DNA of 64,000 bases, taken from contig NZ_JAEIOT010000007.1 of assembly GCF_016342275.1 (NCBI RefSeq), forward strand, positions 186,001 through 250,000. Reading direction: 5' to 3'. This stretch comes from Corynebacterium marambiense. Lineage in GTDB: Bacteria > Actinomycetota > Actinomycetes > Mycobacteriales > Mycobacteriaceae. The notes under the pieces were generated by a model. That model was not told where the DNA came from, made no database searches, and saw only the letters and a list, made by a program, of their open reading frames with translations. The first letter of the stretch is position 1; every line of letters begins with the position of its first letter. Made by a program: the position numbers and the translations under genes. This document shows, one piece after another, positions 18,452 to 28,558 of this stretch.

Positions 18452-19431
18452 TTGCCCCGTGCCAATGCCACACCCACCCCACGACACCGCCTAAAGCTCT
18501 CCCAACTCGTCATCGAAGAAAGCTAGCCGCTCAGCAAGATCGCCGCTCACTTTCAGGCGTCCCAGCCCACCGGAAAAGCGTTGATCCGATCACTATCACG
18601 TCGGCGAGTCGACGACTGACCGGTTCGCGCCCGTCACCACAGCCCCAACAAGACCCCCGAAGCTCGTCAAGCACGGCATCAGCCGACGCCTCCGATTCCG
18701 CCAAGGGTCAGTGCAGCTCGCGCACCGACCCGGAGTCACACCATCAACGGTCCACCGCATCCTGACTTCCTGTCATCTCCACTGCCCGGCGCACGTTGAC
18801 CGCCCCACCAGTGAACCGATCGACCGCTACGAACACGACCATCCCGACACCCTGCTCCACGTCGACGTGAAGAAGATCGGCACCACCCCCAACCGCGGAA
18901 AAGGCGCTTCGTCGACCGCTGCCAGGGCGCGAACAACCAGGCCGCCACTGCCGACAAACCCAGGACCAAACACGACAACCCGAACATCGGTCATGCGGTC
19001 ATCCACTCTGCCATCACCGACCACTCGCGCGTCATCTAATCGAGGTCCACGACGACAAAACCGCCCTGACCGCCACAACGGTCTGATCCGGGCCGTCGAG
19101 TGGTTCAACCCAACCGGGCGTCACTGTCGAGCCGGCCCCTTCCGACAACGACAGCACCTACCACGCACACCTCTGGCACCAGATCTGGGATCACCGCGGG
19201 ATCACCGGGAACAAGACACGCCCCCCACCTCCCACAGACCACCGGCAACATCGACAGATTCCACTGCCCCTAACCGACGGCTGGGCCTCCACCCGCTGCA
19301 ACGCCAGCGAAACCGAACGTCGCAGGACACTCGAAGGTTAGGCCCACTACACCAATCAGCACCCCGACACCTCCTGCAACAACCAGCCACGATTCTCGCG
19401 ATTGATCAACGTCCCCGGTCAGTACAGCTAG
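18452..19431 (+). pseudogene. Decayed IS481-family transposase remnant
   Basis: Translated in pieces, this matches IS481/Tnp481 transposases along their length: an N-terminal PRANATPTPRHRLKLSQLVIEES from TTG 18452, then HVDVKKIG, ATADKPRTKHDNPNIGHAVIH, SDNDSTYHAHLW, and a C-terminus [17 protein letters not shown] ending at 19431. TGG has become TAG at 18524, and there are further stops and several frameshifts. Two of the three DDE residues remain (Asp at 18864-18866 and 19144-19146); the Glu of the usual KIERFH is Asp (19253-19255). Its stop codon interlocks with the whiA stop in a CTAG palindrome. Terminal inverted repeats were not recognised. It cannot be active. Confidence 0.87.
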
Positions 19432-20414
19432 GCGTCGTCCGCGAACAGACTCTCCGTCACAGCTTCCGACGTCGTCGGTACGCCGAGTTCCGCCGCTCTC
19501 CGGTCCGCCATCGACAGCAGTCGGCGGATCCGGCCCGCCACGGCGTCCTTGGTCATCTGCGGATCAGCCAGGCGTCCGAGTTCCTCGAGTGAGGCCTGCC
19601 GGTGCTGGACACGCAGCCGCCCGGCCTCCGCCAGATGATCCGGTACATCCTCGCCGAGAATCTCGAGGGCCCGCTCCACCCGCGCCGCCGCCGCCACCGC
19701 CGCCCGGGCGGAACGCCGGAGGTTCGCATCGTCGAAGTTCGCGAGACGGTTGGTCGAGGCACGCACCTCCCGCTTGGTGCACTGCTCCTCCCACTCCAGC
19801 CGGGTCCGCTGGGCACCCATCCGGGTCAGGAGGGCACCGATGGCCTCACTGTCCCGCACGCTGACCCGGTCCGTTCCCCGGGATTCCTTGGTCTTCGCGG
19901 TAATACCCAGGCGTCGAGCACACCCCACGAGCGCGAGTGCTGCCTCCGGGCACGGACAGACAACCTCGAGTGCTGAGGACCGACCCGGTTCCGTGAGTGA
20001 ACCATGGGCCAGAAAAGCGCCGCGCCATGCAGCCTCTGCATCGGAGATGGTGCCCGACACGACCCGCGGTGGAAGTCCCCGCACGAGATGGCCGGACGGC
20101 GACACGAGGCCGACCCGGCGGGCTACCTCCCGGGCCCCATCGGTTACCGTGACCGTGTAACTGCGGGTCCGCCGCCCGCTTCCGGAGCTGACAGCGTGAA
20201 TGAGCGCCTCGTGTCCGTAGAGGTACCGAATGGCGTCCCTGATCCTGCGTGCGATGTCCATGGACTCCACATCGGCCTCAATGACGAGCCGTTCTCCCAC
20301 GACCTGGAGGGTCGCCGAGAACCGGAGCAGGGTCGCGAGTTCCGCGGTCCTCGGGGCGTCACGCTTGACGGTGACCTGTCCCAGCTCTTCCTTCACCCGC
20401 ATGGTCAGTGCCAC
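19428..20414 (-). CDS. whiA: Sporulation-type transcription regulator WhiA
   Basis: A 328-residue WhiA with an N-terminal LAGLIDADG-like domain ([26 protein letters not shown] near 130) and a C-terminal HTH with [29 protein letters not shown]. In streptomycetes WhiA acts with WhiB on cell division genes; in non-sporulating corynebacteria its role is less clear. Start is GTG at 20414, giving the usual MALTxxVKEEL opening. It belongs to the conserved rapZ-yvcK-whiA cluster. The stop sits inside the end of the IS481 remnant, so the last residues (LFADDA) may have been shaped by that insertion. Confidence 0.94.
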   Translation of the reverse strand: MALTMRVKEELGQVTVKRDAPRTAELATLLRFSATLQVVGERLVIEADVESMDIARRIRDAIRYLYGHEALIHAVSSGSGRRTRSYTVTVTDGAREVARRVGLVSPSGHLVRGLPPRVVSGTISDAEAAWRGAFLAHGSLTEPGRSSALEVVCPCPEAALALVGCARRLGITAKTKESRGTDRVSVRDSEAIGALLTRMGAQRTRLEWEEQCTKREVRASTNRLANFDDANLRRSARAAVAAAARVERALEILGEDVPDHLAEAGRLRVQHRQASLEELGRLADPQMTKDAVAGRIRRLLSMADRRAAELGVPTTSEAVTESLFADDA

Positions 20415-20492
20415 TGTGCCCGGCTCCCCTCTTCGCTGTTCTCCGACATGGCGGCGGACCCGGTCACCCGGATCGCGTCGCGACCGTTGATA

Positions 20493-21509
20493 CTACCGCT
20501 GCGGACAACTGAAGATGTGCCGGGTATAGACCCGCTGAAGTGCAGAGGCGAGCTTGACCGGGTCATGGCGGTTCACCCAGCCACCGTTACCGTCATCGGC
20601 CCGGACCGGTTCAAACGCAACATCCGCGCCGATGGTTGCAGCGGCACGGGCCAGATATCGCCTTTCGACATCGCTCGAGATCATCGTGGAATCGATGATG
20701 ATGTGATCGATCCGAAGGTCGGGTGCGTGCTGCGTGAGCATGTGAATGTGCCGTTCCGTGGAGAAACCGGCGGTCTCACCGGGCTCCGCGGTGAGGTTCA
20801 GGATGACCACCCGGCAGGCGTCGGTCTCGATCAGCGCGCGGGTGATGTCGGGTACGAGGATGTGCGGTATCACCGAGGTGAACCACGATCCGGGACCGAG
20901 GGTCACCATGTCCGCCGACCGAATCGCCGCGACCGCGTCCACGCCTCCCGGAGGATGCTCCGGAAAGAGCCTGACCCTGCGGACATTTCCCGTCGTTGAT
21001 GCGACGGCCACCTGACCGCGTACCGGGCGCACCGCCATCGGTTCATCACCGAGGCCCGCGACCTCTGCTTCTATTTCGAGCGGTTGTTCGCACATGGGGA
21101 GAACCCGACCGTGAGACTGCGTTAACTTTGCCACAGTATCAAGCGCCTGGACTTGACTTCCAAGGATGTCCGTCAGTCCGGCGATGAGCAGGTTCCCCAC
21201 GGCGTGCCCGGCCAGGGCACCGTAGCCACCGAACCGGTGCTGCAGGGTCTCCTCCCACAGCCGCCCCTCCTCATTGTCCCGGGACAGCGCGGCGAGGGCC
21301 ATCCGGAGATCGCCCGGGGGGATCTGCCCGAGTTCTTGCCGGATACGGCCCGACGATCCACCGTCATCAGCGACGGTCACGACCGCGGTGATCCGGTCGA
21401 TGTCGAGATATCGACCAGCTCTGAGGGTCTGGAACAGGCCGTGACCGCCACCGAGACAGGTGAGACTGCCGAAATCCGGGGATGCCGCGGTACCACTGGT
21501 GTTGTTCAC
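20493..21509 (-). CDS. yvcK: YvcK/CofD-like gluconeogenesis factor
   Basis: A 338-residue protein of the UPF0052 family. Nucleotide-binding loops are visible as CLGGGHGLFQTLRAG and VTVADDGGSSGRIRQELGQIPPGDLRMALAAL near the N-terminus, with a later LGPGSWFTSVIPHILV. Homologues bind UDP-sugars and influence cell-wall synthesis and growth on gluconeogenic carbon in Bacillus and mycobacteria. Start is GTG at 21509, 14 bp after the rapZ stop, so the two are probably co-translated. Length is normal for the family. Confidence 0.93.
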   Translation of the reverse strand: MNNTSGTAASPDFGSLTCLGGGHGLFQTLRAGRYLDIDRITAVVTVADDGGSSGRIRQELGQIPPGDLRMALAALSRDNEEGRLWEETLQHRFGGYGALAGHAVGNLLIAGLTDILGSQVQALDTVAKLTQSHGRVLPMCEQPLEIEAEVAGLGDEPMAVRPVRGQVAVASTTGNVRRVRLFPEHPPGGVDAVAAIRSADMVTLGPGSWFTSVIPHILVPDITRALIETDACRVVILNLTAEPGETAGFSTERHIHMLTQHAPDLRIDHIIIDSTMISSDVERRYLARAAATIGADVAFEPVRADDGNGGWVNRHDPVKLASALQRVYTRHIFSCPQR

Positions 21510-21523
21510 GTCTGCCCCTCTCT

Positions 21524-22438
21524 TCAGCCGCGGCAGATGTCGCGGTGGTTCACCGAGACGTCGAGGCCGTCGATCTCATCCAACTGCCGGGCGATCTCCG
21601 TGGCGACCGCTACCGAACGGTGGTGTCCGCCCGTACATCCGACAGCGACAGTGATGAAACTCTTCCCCTCCCTGCGGTACCCCCCCACCATCGTGGAGAA
21701 CATAGACACGAAATTGTCGATGAACTCCCGCGCCGCGGGCTGCGCGAGGACATAATCGCTCACGGGTTTGTCGGTACCCCGGAACGGACGGAGATTCGGC
21801 TCCCAGTAGGGATTCGGGAGGAAACGCACGTCAACGACGAGATCGGCATCCGACGGGGCACCGTTCTTGAAACCGAATGACTGCACGGTGACGTGCTGGC
21901 GCATGTTGTCGATGGTGGCGAAGGAGCTCTCTATCGCCCGTCGGAGATCGTGGACCGACAGGTCAGAAGTGTTGATCACCACGTCGGCCCGCTCCTTGAT
22001 GCCGGTGAGGGCCTCCCTCTCCCGTTCGATACCCATACTCAAGGTGTCGGAGCCCTGTAGGGGGTGCGTGCGGCGAACGGTGTCGAACCGGCGGATGAGC
22101 ATGTCGTCCCGGGCGTCCATGAATAAGACCGTTGGGTTGATCCCCTTGTCCCGTAGTTCATCCAGGACCTGCTGCAGTCCACCGTGAAAACCGCGCGAAC
22201 GGACGTCCGTGACCATGGCGAGTTTATCCACCGGGGAATCGTCGCGACGGCAGAGCTCGACCAGCTCCACCATCAACTCGGCTGGGAGGTTCTGCGACAC
22301 ATACCAACCCAGGTCCTCGAGCACACGGGCCGCGGAGCTGAGGCCTGCCCCGGACATACCGGTCACGAGGACGGGCTCACTCTCGATCGAGTGACTGGTC
22401 GACGGCTCGGAAGAATCTTCACGTGGATGGGCTGTCAT
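21524..22438 (-). CDS. rapZ: RapZ-family nucleotide-binding protein (YvcJ-like)
   Basis: A 304-residue RapZ/YvcJ protein. The P-loop position reads GMSGAGLS (27-34), with Leu where classical Walker A motifs have Lys or Arg. The C-terminal domain is complete: [29 protein letters not shown] and [24 protein letters not shown]. coli RapZ is an RNA-binding adaptor that senses glucosamine-6-phosphate; the actinobacterial role is unsettled. It sits 64 bp after uvrC and 14 bp before yvcK in a cluster conserved across Gram-positives. Confidence 0.93.
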   Translation of the reverse strand: MTAHPREDSSEPSTSHSIESEPVLVTGMSGAGLSSAARVLEDLGWYVSQNLPAELMVELVELCRRDDSPVDKLAMVTDVRSRGFHGGLQQVLDELRDKGINPTVLFMDARDDMLIRRFDTVRRTHPLQGSDTLSMGIEREREALTGIKERADVVINTSDLSVHDLRRAIESSFATIDNMRQHVTVQSFGFKNGAPSDADLVVDVRFLPNPYWEPNLRPFRGTDKPVSDYVLAQPAAREFIDNFVSMFSTMVGGYRREGKSFITVAVGCTGGHHRSVAVATEIARQLDEIDGLDVSVNHRDICRG

Positions 22439-22502
22439 ACGCGCATTCTATCGCAGTAACCGGGTTCGGGGACACGAACATTGTCCGCGCTACCCCGCAC
22501 TT

Positions 22503-24566
22503 TTACGGTTGCTCCGGGTGAAGACCCCGGTAAACGGCCGCCGCGAGCGCGGGACCGAACCCCTTCACCTCCGTGATGTCCTCCACGGCCGCGGCCTTCA
22601 GTTTCTTAACGCTGCCGAAGTGGCGGACCAGCTCCGCGCGCCGCGCCGCTCCGAGCCCCCTGATCCCGTCGAGTTCACTGACCCGCATCCGCTTGCTCCG
22701 CTGCTGACGGTGGTAGGTGATGGCGAAGCGGTGCGCCTCGTCACGGATCTGCTGCAGCAGGTAGAGCGCCTGACTGTTGCGTGGGAGGATGACCGGTTCG
22801 CTGTCCCCCGGGACCCAGATCTCCTCCAGCCGCTTGGCCAGTCCGACGAGGGTGACATCCGTGACACCGAGTTCGTCGAACACCGCTTGTGCTGCGTTGA
22901 CCTGCGGCAGACCACCGTCGACGATGAACAAGTTCGGCGGATAGGCGAACCGACGGGCGTCGGTGGTGTGCTCCTCCACCTTCTCGTCGTCGAAGCGGGT
23001 GCCGTCGAACTCCTCGGCGTCGGGGACGTCGGTAGCGTCGCGGTGGTGCCGCAGGAACCGGCGCCGCGTGATCTCGGCAATGGATGCGACGTCATCGCTG
23101 TGACCGTCTCCCGCCGCCTCCCGGATCCGGTAACGCCGGTAGTCGGATTTCCTGGGCAACCCGTCCTCGAAAACCACCAGGGAAGCCACGACATCGGTGC
23201 CTGCGATGTGAGAGATATCGGTGCACTCGATCCGCAACGGTGCCTCAGACATGAATAACGCCTCCTGGATGTCACGCAGGGCGGCGGAGCGTGCTGTCAG
23301 ATCCCCAACGCGCTTGAGCTTGTGCTGTCTGAGAGCTTCCCGCGCGTTGCGCTCGACGGTGTCGGCCAGCGCCCGCTTGTCCCCGCGTCGGGGTACCCGT
23401 AGATCGACCTTCGCCCCCTTGAGAGCACTAAGCCACGCGGTGGTCTCCTCAGGGTCCTCGGGCAGTTGCTGGACGAGAACCTCTCTGGGAACGGGAGAGG
23501 TCTGCACATCCTGTCCGTCGTCCCCGTGAGACAACCGGTCGACGCCGCGACGTCGGATCTTCTCCGCCTCCGACCGGTCGTCCTCCGCCCGTTCGGCCGC
23601 CTCCCCGTAGAACTGGGTGAGGAAGTTCTGGATGATCCGCGGAACTGCAGGGTCGCGGCCGTCCGCCGCCATCTCGAGTTCGGTGTCGCCGGTCTTCTCT
23701 ACGACCCAGCCGCGCTGGCCTCGGATCCGACCCCCGCGAACGTGAAAAATCTGCACCGCGGCCTCAAGTTCGTCTGTGGCGCAGCAGACGACGTCGGCGT
23801 CGGTGCCGTCGCCGAGCACGACCGCCTGCTTCTCCATCGCCTTCGTGATGGCTCCGAGATCATCACGCAGCCGTGCCGCCCGCTCGAAATCCAGTGCCTC
23901 GGCGGCCTCATTCATCTCCCGTTCCAGCCTGCGCGTGACCCGGTCCGTCTGACCAGACATGAATGAACAGAAACCGTCGACGATCTCCCGGTGTTCCTCC
24001 GGGCTGACCCTGCCGACGCAGGGAGCGGAACATTTGTCGATGTACCCGAGGAGACATGGCCGACCGAGTTGCCGGTGACGGTTGAGCACCCCCTTGGAGC
24101 AGGTCCGCACGGGAAAGACCCGGATCAGCAGGTCGAGCGTCTCCCGGATGGCCCAGGCGTGGCTGTAGGGGCCAAAGTACCGCACACCGCGGCGACGCGG
24201 CCCCCGGTACACGAAGGCCCGTGGTATCTCCTCCCCGGTTGTGACCGCCAACATCGGGTAGGTCTTATCGTCGCGGTACTTGACGTTGAACCGCGGATCG
24301 AACCGTTTGATCCACGTGTACTCGAGCTGGAGTGCCTCCACTTCGCTGGACACCACGGTCCACTCGACGGAGGATGCGGCGAACACCATCTGCCGGGTCC
24401 GCGGGTGCAGCTGGGTGACGTCCTGGAAGTAGGTGGACAGCCGCGCGCGGAGGTTCTTGGCCTTCCCAACGTACACAACCCGCCCGGATTCCTCGCGGAA
24501 TTTGTACACCCCAGGTTCCGTGGGGATCGTCCCCGGCGCCGGGCGGTAGGCTGCCGGATCAGCCAC
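22503..24566 (-). CDS. uvrC: Excinuclease ABC subunit C
   Basis: A 687-residue nucleotide-excision-repair nuclease that makes both incisions around UvrB-bound lesions. Domains in order: GIY-YIG endonuclease ([30 protein letters not shown], residues 17-47), a Cys-containing linker ([15 protein letters not shown]), UVR motif (about 205-240), the UvrC RNase H-like endonuclease half with [24 protein letters not shown] and [13 protein letters not shown], and a C-terminal helix-hairpin-helix pair. Start GTG at 24566. No SOS box was recognised upstream. Confidence 0.96.
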   Translation of the reverse strand: MADPAAYRPAPGTIPTEPGVYKFREESGRVVYVGKAKNLRARLSTYFQDVTQLHPRTRQMVFAASSVEWTVVSSEVEALQLEYTWIKRFDPRFNVKYRDDKTYPMLAVTTGEEIPRAFVYRGPRRRGVRYFGPYSHAWAIRETLDLLIRVFPVRTCSKGVLNRHRQLGRPCLLGYIDKCSAPCVGRVSPEEHREIVDGFCSFMSGQTDRVTRRLEREMNEAAEALDFERAARLRDDLGAITKAMEKQAVVLGDGTDADVVCCATDELEAAVQIFHVRGGRIRGQRGWVVEKTGDTELEMAADGRDPAVPRIIQNFLTQFYGEAAERAEDDRSEAEKIRRRGVDRLSHGDDGQDVQTSPVPREVLVQQLPEDPEETTAWLSALKGAKVDLRVPRRGDKRALADTVERNAREALRQHKLKRVGDLTARSAALRDIQEALFMSEAPLRIECTDISHIAGTDVVASLVVFEDGLPRKSDYRRYRIREAAGDGHSDDVASIAEITRRRFLRHHRDATDVPDAEEFDGTRFDDEKVEEHTTDARRFAYPPNLFIVDGGLPQVNAAQAVFDELGVTDVTLVGLAKRLEEIWVPGDSEPVILPRNSQALYLLQQIRDEAHRFAITYHRQQRSKRMRVSELDGIRGLGAARRAELVRHFGSVKKLKAAAVEDITEVKGFGPALAAAVYRGLHPEQP

Positions 24567-24623
24567 GGTCTACCGGACCGTCCGCGTGCATGCGTACGTA
24601 CTCCACAGTCTTTCCGGTCCGCC

Positions 24624-25160
24624 CTAGTCCTCGGGCATGTAGGCGTCCTCGAGGTCGCGGAACCGGGACACGGCCTCGACCACGGACTCGCCGTCGGCTG
24701 ACTGGAAGGCCCACATCGGGACGAACTCGAACTCCGGAAGCTCCAGTCGCGCCCAGCGGGCCCCCTTCGGGAACGACAGTCCGTAAATCACGGACCAGGG
24801 GTAGAATCGGGTGCCGATGAAGTTCCGGACCTCGACCCCGTCTCCATTGGCCCGGACACGCGGCCTGGCGATTCCGATACAGCAGCACGCGAGAACGAGA
24901 CCGATCCCCACGAAAGACCACTGGTCGACAGTGGTCACCGCGGCACCGGTGTCACCGATCGCGACGGCGAACGCCATGAAGATGTGGACGGCCATGACGA
25001 TGATCATCGCCACAACCGCGAGAACCTTCAGGCGCCGGGAGGTGACGACCAGTTCCCACGGGCGCTCCGTGGTGGTGGGAGCGTCCGCAGCGAGCATGCG
25101 CTGAATGTCGACGCCGCCGTTTTCGGCTCCGCTGGTCTTGCCCTCAGGGTTCACGTCCAC
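24624..25160 (-). CDS. PH-domain membrane protein
   Basis: A 178-residue protein with two membrane segments (about 48-70 and 78-98), followed by a bacterial PH-like domain beginning IARPRVRANGDGVEVRNFIGTRFYPWSVI. This architecture is widespread and conserved directly upstream of uvrC in actinobacteria, with no defined function. The C-terminal domain would face the cytoplasm. Start is GTG at 25160. It probably shares a transcript with rpe and uvrC. Confidence 0.85.
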   Translation of the reverse strand: MDVNPEGKTSGAENGGVDIQRMLAADAPTTTERPWELVVTSRRLKVLAVVAMIIVMAVHIFMAFAVAIGDTGAAVTTVDQWSFVGIGLVLACCCIGIARPRVRANGDGVEVRNFIGTRFYPWSVIYGLSFPKGARWARLELPEFEFVPMWAFQSADGESVVEAVSRFRDLEDAYMPED

Positions 25161-25266
25161 TCAATCTCTGTCTCATCGATCCGGTTGTGCTTTTGCGCCC
25201 AGTCTAGCCCGCCACCCCCGGATTCCGGCAAAGAGTGCGGCCCGACCCTGGCTCGCCGTGATCAGG

Positions 25267-25926
25267 TCAGGCACGCGCCGCCAGGGTGCGAAGATGCCCG
25301 ACCTCGGCGTCGGGATCGTCGGCACCATAGACAGCGGAACCGGCGACGAAGGCGTCGCATCCCGCTTCGGCGGCGGCGGCGATGGTGTCCCGAGAGATCC
25401 CGCCGTCGATCTCGATCGTGCAGTCCAGTCCCCGCGCGTCGATCTCGCGACGGAGAGTGCGCACCTTTTCCAGCTGGTCGAGCATGAAGGACTGCCCGCC
25501 GAACCCGGGTTCGACGCTCATCACGAGGACCTGATCAAACTCAGCGAGGATCGGAAGGTAGTCCTCGATCGGTGTCCCGGGCCGCAGTGAGAATGCCGCC
25601 CGGGCCCCCCTCTCCCGGATGTGCCGGGCCAGGGAGACCGGATCATCGGTCGCCTCCACGTGGAAGATCACCGTGTACGCGCCGGCGTCGATGTGGTCGT
25701 CGACCCACTTCTCCGGGTTCTCGATCATCAGGTGGACGTCGAGCGGGATGTCCGTCGCCCGGTGTGCCGCCGCGGTGATCATCGCCCCGAACGAGAGGTT
25801 CGGGACGAAGTGCCCGTCCATGATGTCGACGTGGATCCAGTCGGCGCCGGAGACGCGGGCGATCTCCTCCCCGAGGCGGGTGAAGTCGGCGGACAGGATT
25901 GACGGTGCGATGATCGGCTCTGACAT
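25267..25926 (-). CDS. rpe: Ribulose-phosphate 3-epimerase
   Basis: A 219-residue TIM-barrel epimerase converting ribulose 5-phosphate to xylulose 5-phosphate, linking the oxidative and non-oxidative pentose phosphate branches. Metal and catalytic motifs are seen in IHVDIMDGHFVPNLSFG, DVHLMIENP, VMSVEPGFGGQSF and EIDGGI. ATG at 25926 is 39 bp after the rsmB stop. In C. glutamicum, as I recall, riboflavin genes lie between rpe and uvrC; here they do not. Confidence 0.96.
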   Translation of the reverse strand: MSEPIIAPSILSADFTRLGEEIARVSGADWIHVDIMDGHFVPNLSFGAMITAAAHRATDIPLDVHLMIENPEKWVDDHIDAGAYTVIFHVEATDDPVSLARHIRERGARAAFSLRPGTPIEDYLPILAEFDQVLVMSVEPGFGGQSFMLDQLEKVRTLRREIDARGLDCTIEIDGGISRDTIAAAAEAGCDAFVAGSAVYGADDPDAEVGHLRTLAARA

Positions 25927-25964
25927 ACCGCCATTCTATCGTCTCGTCCACTCAGAACGCACGG

Positions 25965-27515
25965 TCAGGACATCAGCTGCGGGCCCACCCGGAGCACGCT
26001 GAAAAACATCGCGTCGGTGCCGTGACGGTGGGGCCACATCTGGACGCTCGCGTGCTCACCAGTGTTCGGCATCCCGCAGGCGAGCTCTCCCGCGTCGAGT
26101 TCCGTGACACCGAGTTCAGCCACTGCACGACCGACGACTCCACGGGTCTCCCGGAGATCGGGTGAACACGTCGAGTACACGACCACCCCACCGGGTCGGA
26201 CCAGGGATACGGCGCTGGAGAGCAACTCGAATTGCAACCGGGTGAGTTCGGCAATGTCGGCCTCGGATTTACGCCAGCGTGCCTCGGGTCGGCGGCGCAG
26301 CGCGCCGAGTCCAGAGCAGGGAGCGTCGACGAGCGCCCGATCGTACCCGGGCTCGAGTCCCGGGTCGCGGCCGTCGGCCGTAACCACGTTGACGGGTAGC
26401 CCGCTGGTCGCGGTGCGCACGAGCTTCGCCCGGTGTTCGGACACCTCCACCGCGTCGAGGTGAGCACCGTCTATCCGGGCGAGCGCACCGATGAGAGCCG
26501 CCTTACCACCGGGTCCGGCACACAGATCGAGCCACCGGCCGTGGTCCGTGCCCCCCACCGGAGCCTCAACCACTGCGCGAGCGATGATCTGGCTGCCCTC
26601 GTCCTGGACCGTGGCGAGCCGTTCCCGCAGGGGTTCCAGGTCACCGGGGTCCCCCGAGTCGAGGTGAACGGCGTACGGCGAGTACGGGCCGGGCTCGCCA
26701 CCGGTGGCCAGGGCCAGTTCCTCTGCGGTGATCTCGCCGGGACGGGCGGCCAGGTGAACCTTCGGGCGTTCCGAGTCGGCGGCGAGTGCCTCGTCGAGTT
26801 CGGCGTCCCCAAGCACCCTGGCGAAGCTCTCCGCGATCCAGACCGGGTGGGCATTCGCGAAGGCGGTGGCCGCCACACCCCCCGCCGGGGCGAGTTCACT
26901 CATCCACTCGTCCGGCGTCTTCCTGGAAATCGTCCGGAGGATGGCGTTGACGAATCCCTTGGCCCGTTCCTGCCCGATGCCCTCGGTGAGCCGTACCCCA
27001 GTGTCCACCGCGGCGTGCGCGCCGACCCGCATGTTCAACAGCTGGTAGGTGGACAGCCGGAGAACATCGAGGAGCTCCCCGTCGATGGTCTCGAGCGGCC
27101 GACTCGACGCCGCATCGATCACCTCATCAAGGACCCCGAGCTGACGCAGCGTTCCGTAGGTCAGCTCGGTGGCGAACGCGGCATCCCGGTCCGTGATCCC
27201 GTGGGTGCGGAGCAGACCGGGGAGAACGAGATTCGCGTAAGCGTCATCGGCGCGGACCGCACGTAAGACATGCAGTGCCGCCGCGCGCGGGGCGTCGACA
27301 CCCGGGGTCAGGGGGCGAACGGATCCACCGGGCGCCCCCTTCGTCGTGGCGTCGGCGGCGTCACCCGAGCGTCGGCGAGACGACTGCGCCTGGCCCTGTT
27401 TCTTCCTTCCGCCACCGGCCCGCCGCTGCGCTCCCGTTCCTCCATCGGTGGCCGGAGAGCTATTGCGCCCGCTGCCGCTCCGTGCGCGAAATCCACCGGA
27501 CTTTTCCAAACTCAT
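25965..27515 (-). CDS. rsmB: 16S rRNA (cytosine-967-C5)-methyltransferase RsmB
   Basis: A 516-residue m5C methyltransferase. A basic, low-complexity N-terminal extension of about 75 residues precedes a NusB-like RNA-binding domain (about 76-210) and the SAM-dependent Sun domain. The SAM loop is [17 protein letters not shown], and the two cysteines of the mechanism are in [18 protein letters not shown] and [13 protein letters not shown]. The start overlaps the fmt stop by 4 bp (ATGA-type coupling), so translational coupling with fmt is expected. Confidence 0.94.
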   Translation of the reverse strand: MSLEKSGGFRARSGSGRNSSPATDGGTGAQRRAGGGRKKQGQAQSSRRRSGDAADATTKGAPGGSVRPLTPGVDAPRAAALHVLRAVRADDAYANLVLPGLLRTHGITDRDAAFATELTYGTLRQLGVLDEVIDAASSRPLETIDGELLDVLRLSTYQLLNMRVGAHAAVDTGVRLTEGIGQERAKGFVNAILRTISRKTPDEWMSELAPAGGVAATAFANAHPVWIAESFARVLGDAELDEALAADSERPKVHLAARPGEITAEELALATGGEPGPYSPYAVHLDSGDPGDLEPLRERLATVQDEGSQIIARAVVEAPVGGTDHGRWLDLCAGPGGKAALIGALARIDGAHLDAVEVSEHRAKLVRTATSGLPVNVVTADGRDPGLEPGYDRALVDAPCSGLGALRRRPEARWRKSEADIAELTRLQFELLSSAVSLVRPGGVVVYSTCSPDLRETRGVVGRAVAELGVTELDAGELACGMPNTGEHASVQMWPHRHGTDAMFFSVLRVGPQLMS

Positions 27516-28453
27516 ACGAGTACCGTTCCTTCTTCCGGATGCGCGCCGCGCGCCCAGTCCATTGCAGCCATCATTTTCTTACCCGGGGCCTGGATCCGCC
27601 GGAGCAGCACCGCCCCGTCTCCCGTGCCGACGACGAGACCCTCATCGGTGGCGCGCAGTTCCCCGGGCGCCGGTGATTCGGGCCCGCCAACCGCCGCGGC
27701 CACCGGCCCGATTTTCATGCGCTGCCCATTCAACGTGGTCCACGCCCCAGGCGCCGGAGTGAACGCACGGATCCGACGGCCGATTTCCGCCGAGGTCCGG
27801 GTCCAGTCGATCCGGGCATCGTCCTTGGAGATCTTCGCGGCATAGGTCGCTTCACCGCTCTGCGGCGTCGGCTCCAGTGAACCGTCGGAGATGCCGTCCA
27901 TGGTGTCCACCAGGAGCTGCGCCCCACTGTGGGCGAGCCTCGTGAGCAGGTCATCGGCGGTGTCGTCCGCGGTGATCGTCTCCGTGACACGGGCAAACAC
28001 CGGCCCGGTGTCCAGACCTTCCTCGATCCGGAAGGTGGCGGCCCCGGTCTCCCTGTCACCGGCGGCTATGGCGGCCTGCACGGGAGCTGCACCACGCCAC
28101 GCCGGGAGGAGGGAGAAATGCAGGTTCACCCACCCGTGCGGCGCCACCTTGAGCAGGTCCGGGGTGATGAGATTCCCGTACGCGACCACGGGGATGCAAT
28201 CGGGCGCGAGCTCAGCCAGGCGTGCGCGCAGCACGCGGCCGTCCTCGGAGTCGGGTGTGAGGGTCGTGGGTCTAAGCACCTCGACGCCGTGGGCGGCGGC
28301 GAGCTTCGCCACGGGCGACGGGTGCAGGGTTCGGCCCCGCCCACGGCGGGCATCGGGTCTCGTGATCACCGCGACGACCTCATGGTTCGAAGCCAGTAGC
28401 TTCTCGAGAGCGACGACGGCGGGTTCCGGGGTGCCGGCGAAAACCAGGCGCAT
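27512..28453 (-). CDS. fmt: Methionyl-tRNA formyltransferase
   Basis: A 313-residue enzyme that formylates initiator Met-tRNA using 10-formyl-THF. The active-site region [20 protein letters not shown] (about 107-126) and the C-terminal OB-fold tRNA-binding domain (from about 205) are present. ATG at 28453. A peptide deformylase gene, adjacent to fmt in many actinobacteria, is not here; priA follows directly upstream. Confidence 0.96.
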   Translation of the reverse strand: MRLVFAGTPEPAVVALEKLLASNHEVVAVITRPDARRGRGRTLHPSPVAKLAAAHGVEVLRPTTLTPDSEDGRVLRARLAELAPDCIPVVAYGNLITPDLLKVAPHGWVNLHFSLLPAWRGAAPVQAAIAAGDRETGAATFRIEEGLDTGPVFARVTETITADDTADDLLTRLAHSGAQLLVDTMDGISDGSLEPTPQSGEATYAAKISKDDARIDWTRTSAEIGRRIRAFTPAPGAWTTLNGQRMKIGPVAAAVGGPESPAPGELRATDEGLVVGTGDGAVLLRRIQAPGKKMMAAMDWARGAHPEEGTVLV

Positions 28454-28558
28454 GAGCGAGGAGCATCCTTACTACGGGGATTGTCGGGTCAACGCCCCAT
28501 CCTACGGCCCCGCGCCGCATCGGTTGAAGTCCGTCGCTCCGTCCCCGGGTGACGGTGA

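Noticed and set aside
18711..19592. Open frame of 293 codons across the IS remnant
   Set aside because: It is a frame-mixed reading through a decayed transposase and continues into whiA antisense; the transposase similarity lies in several different frames.
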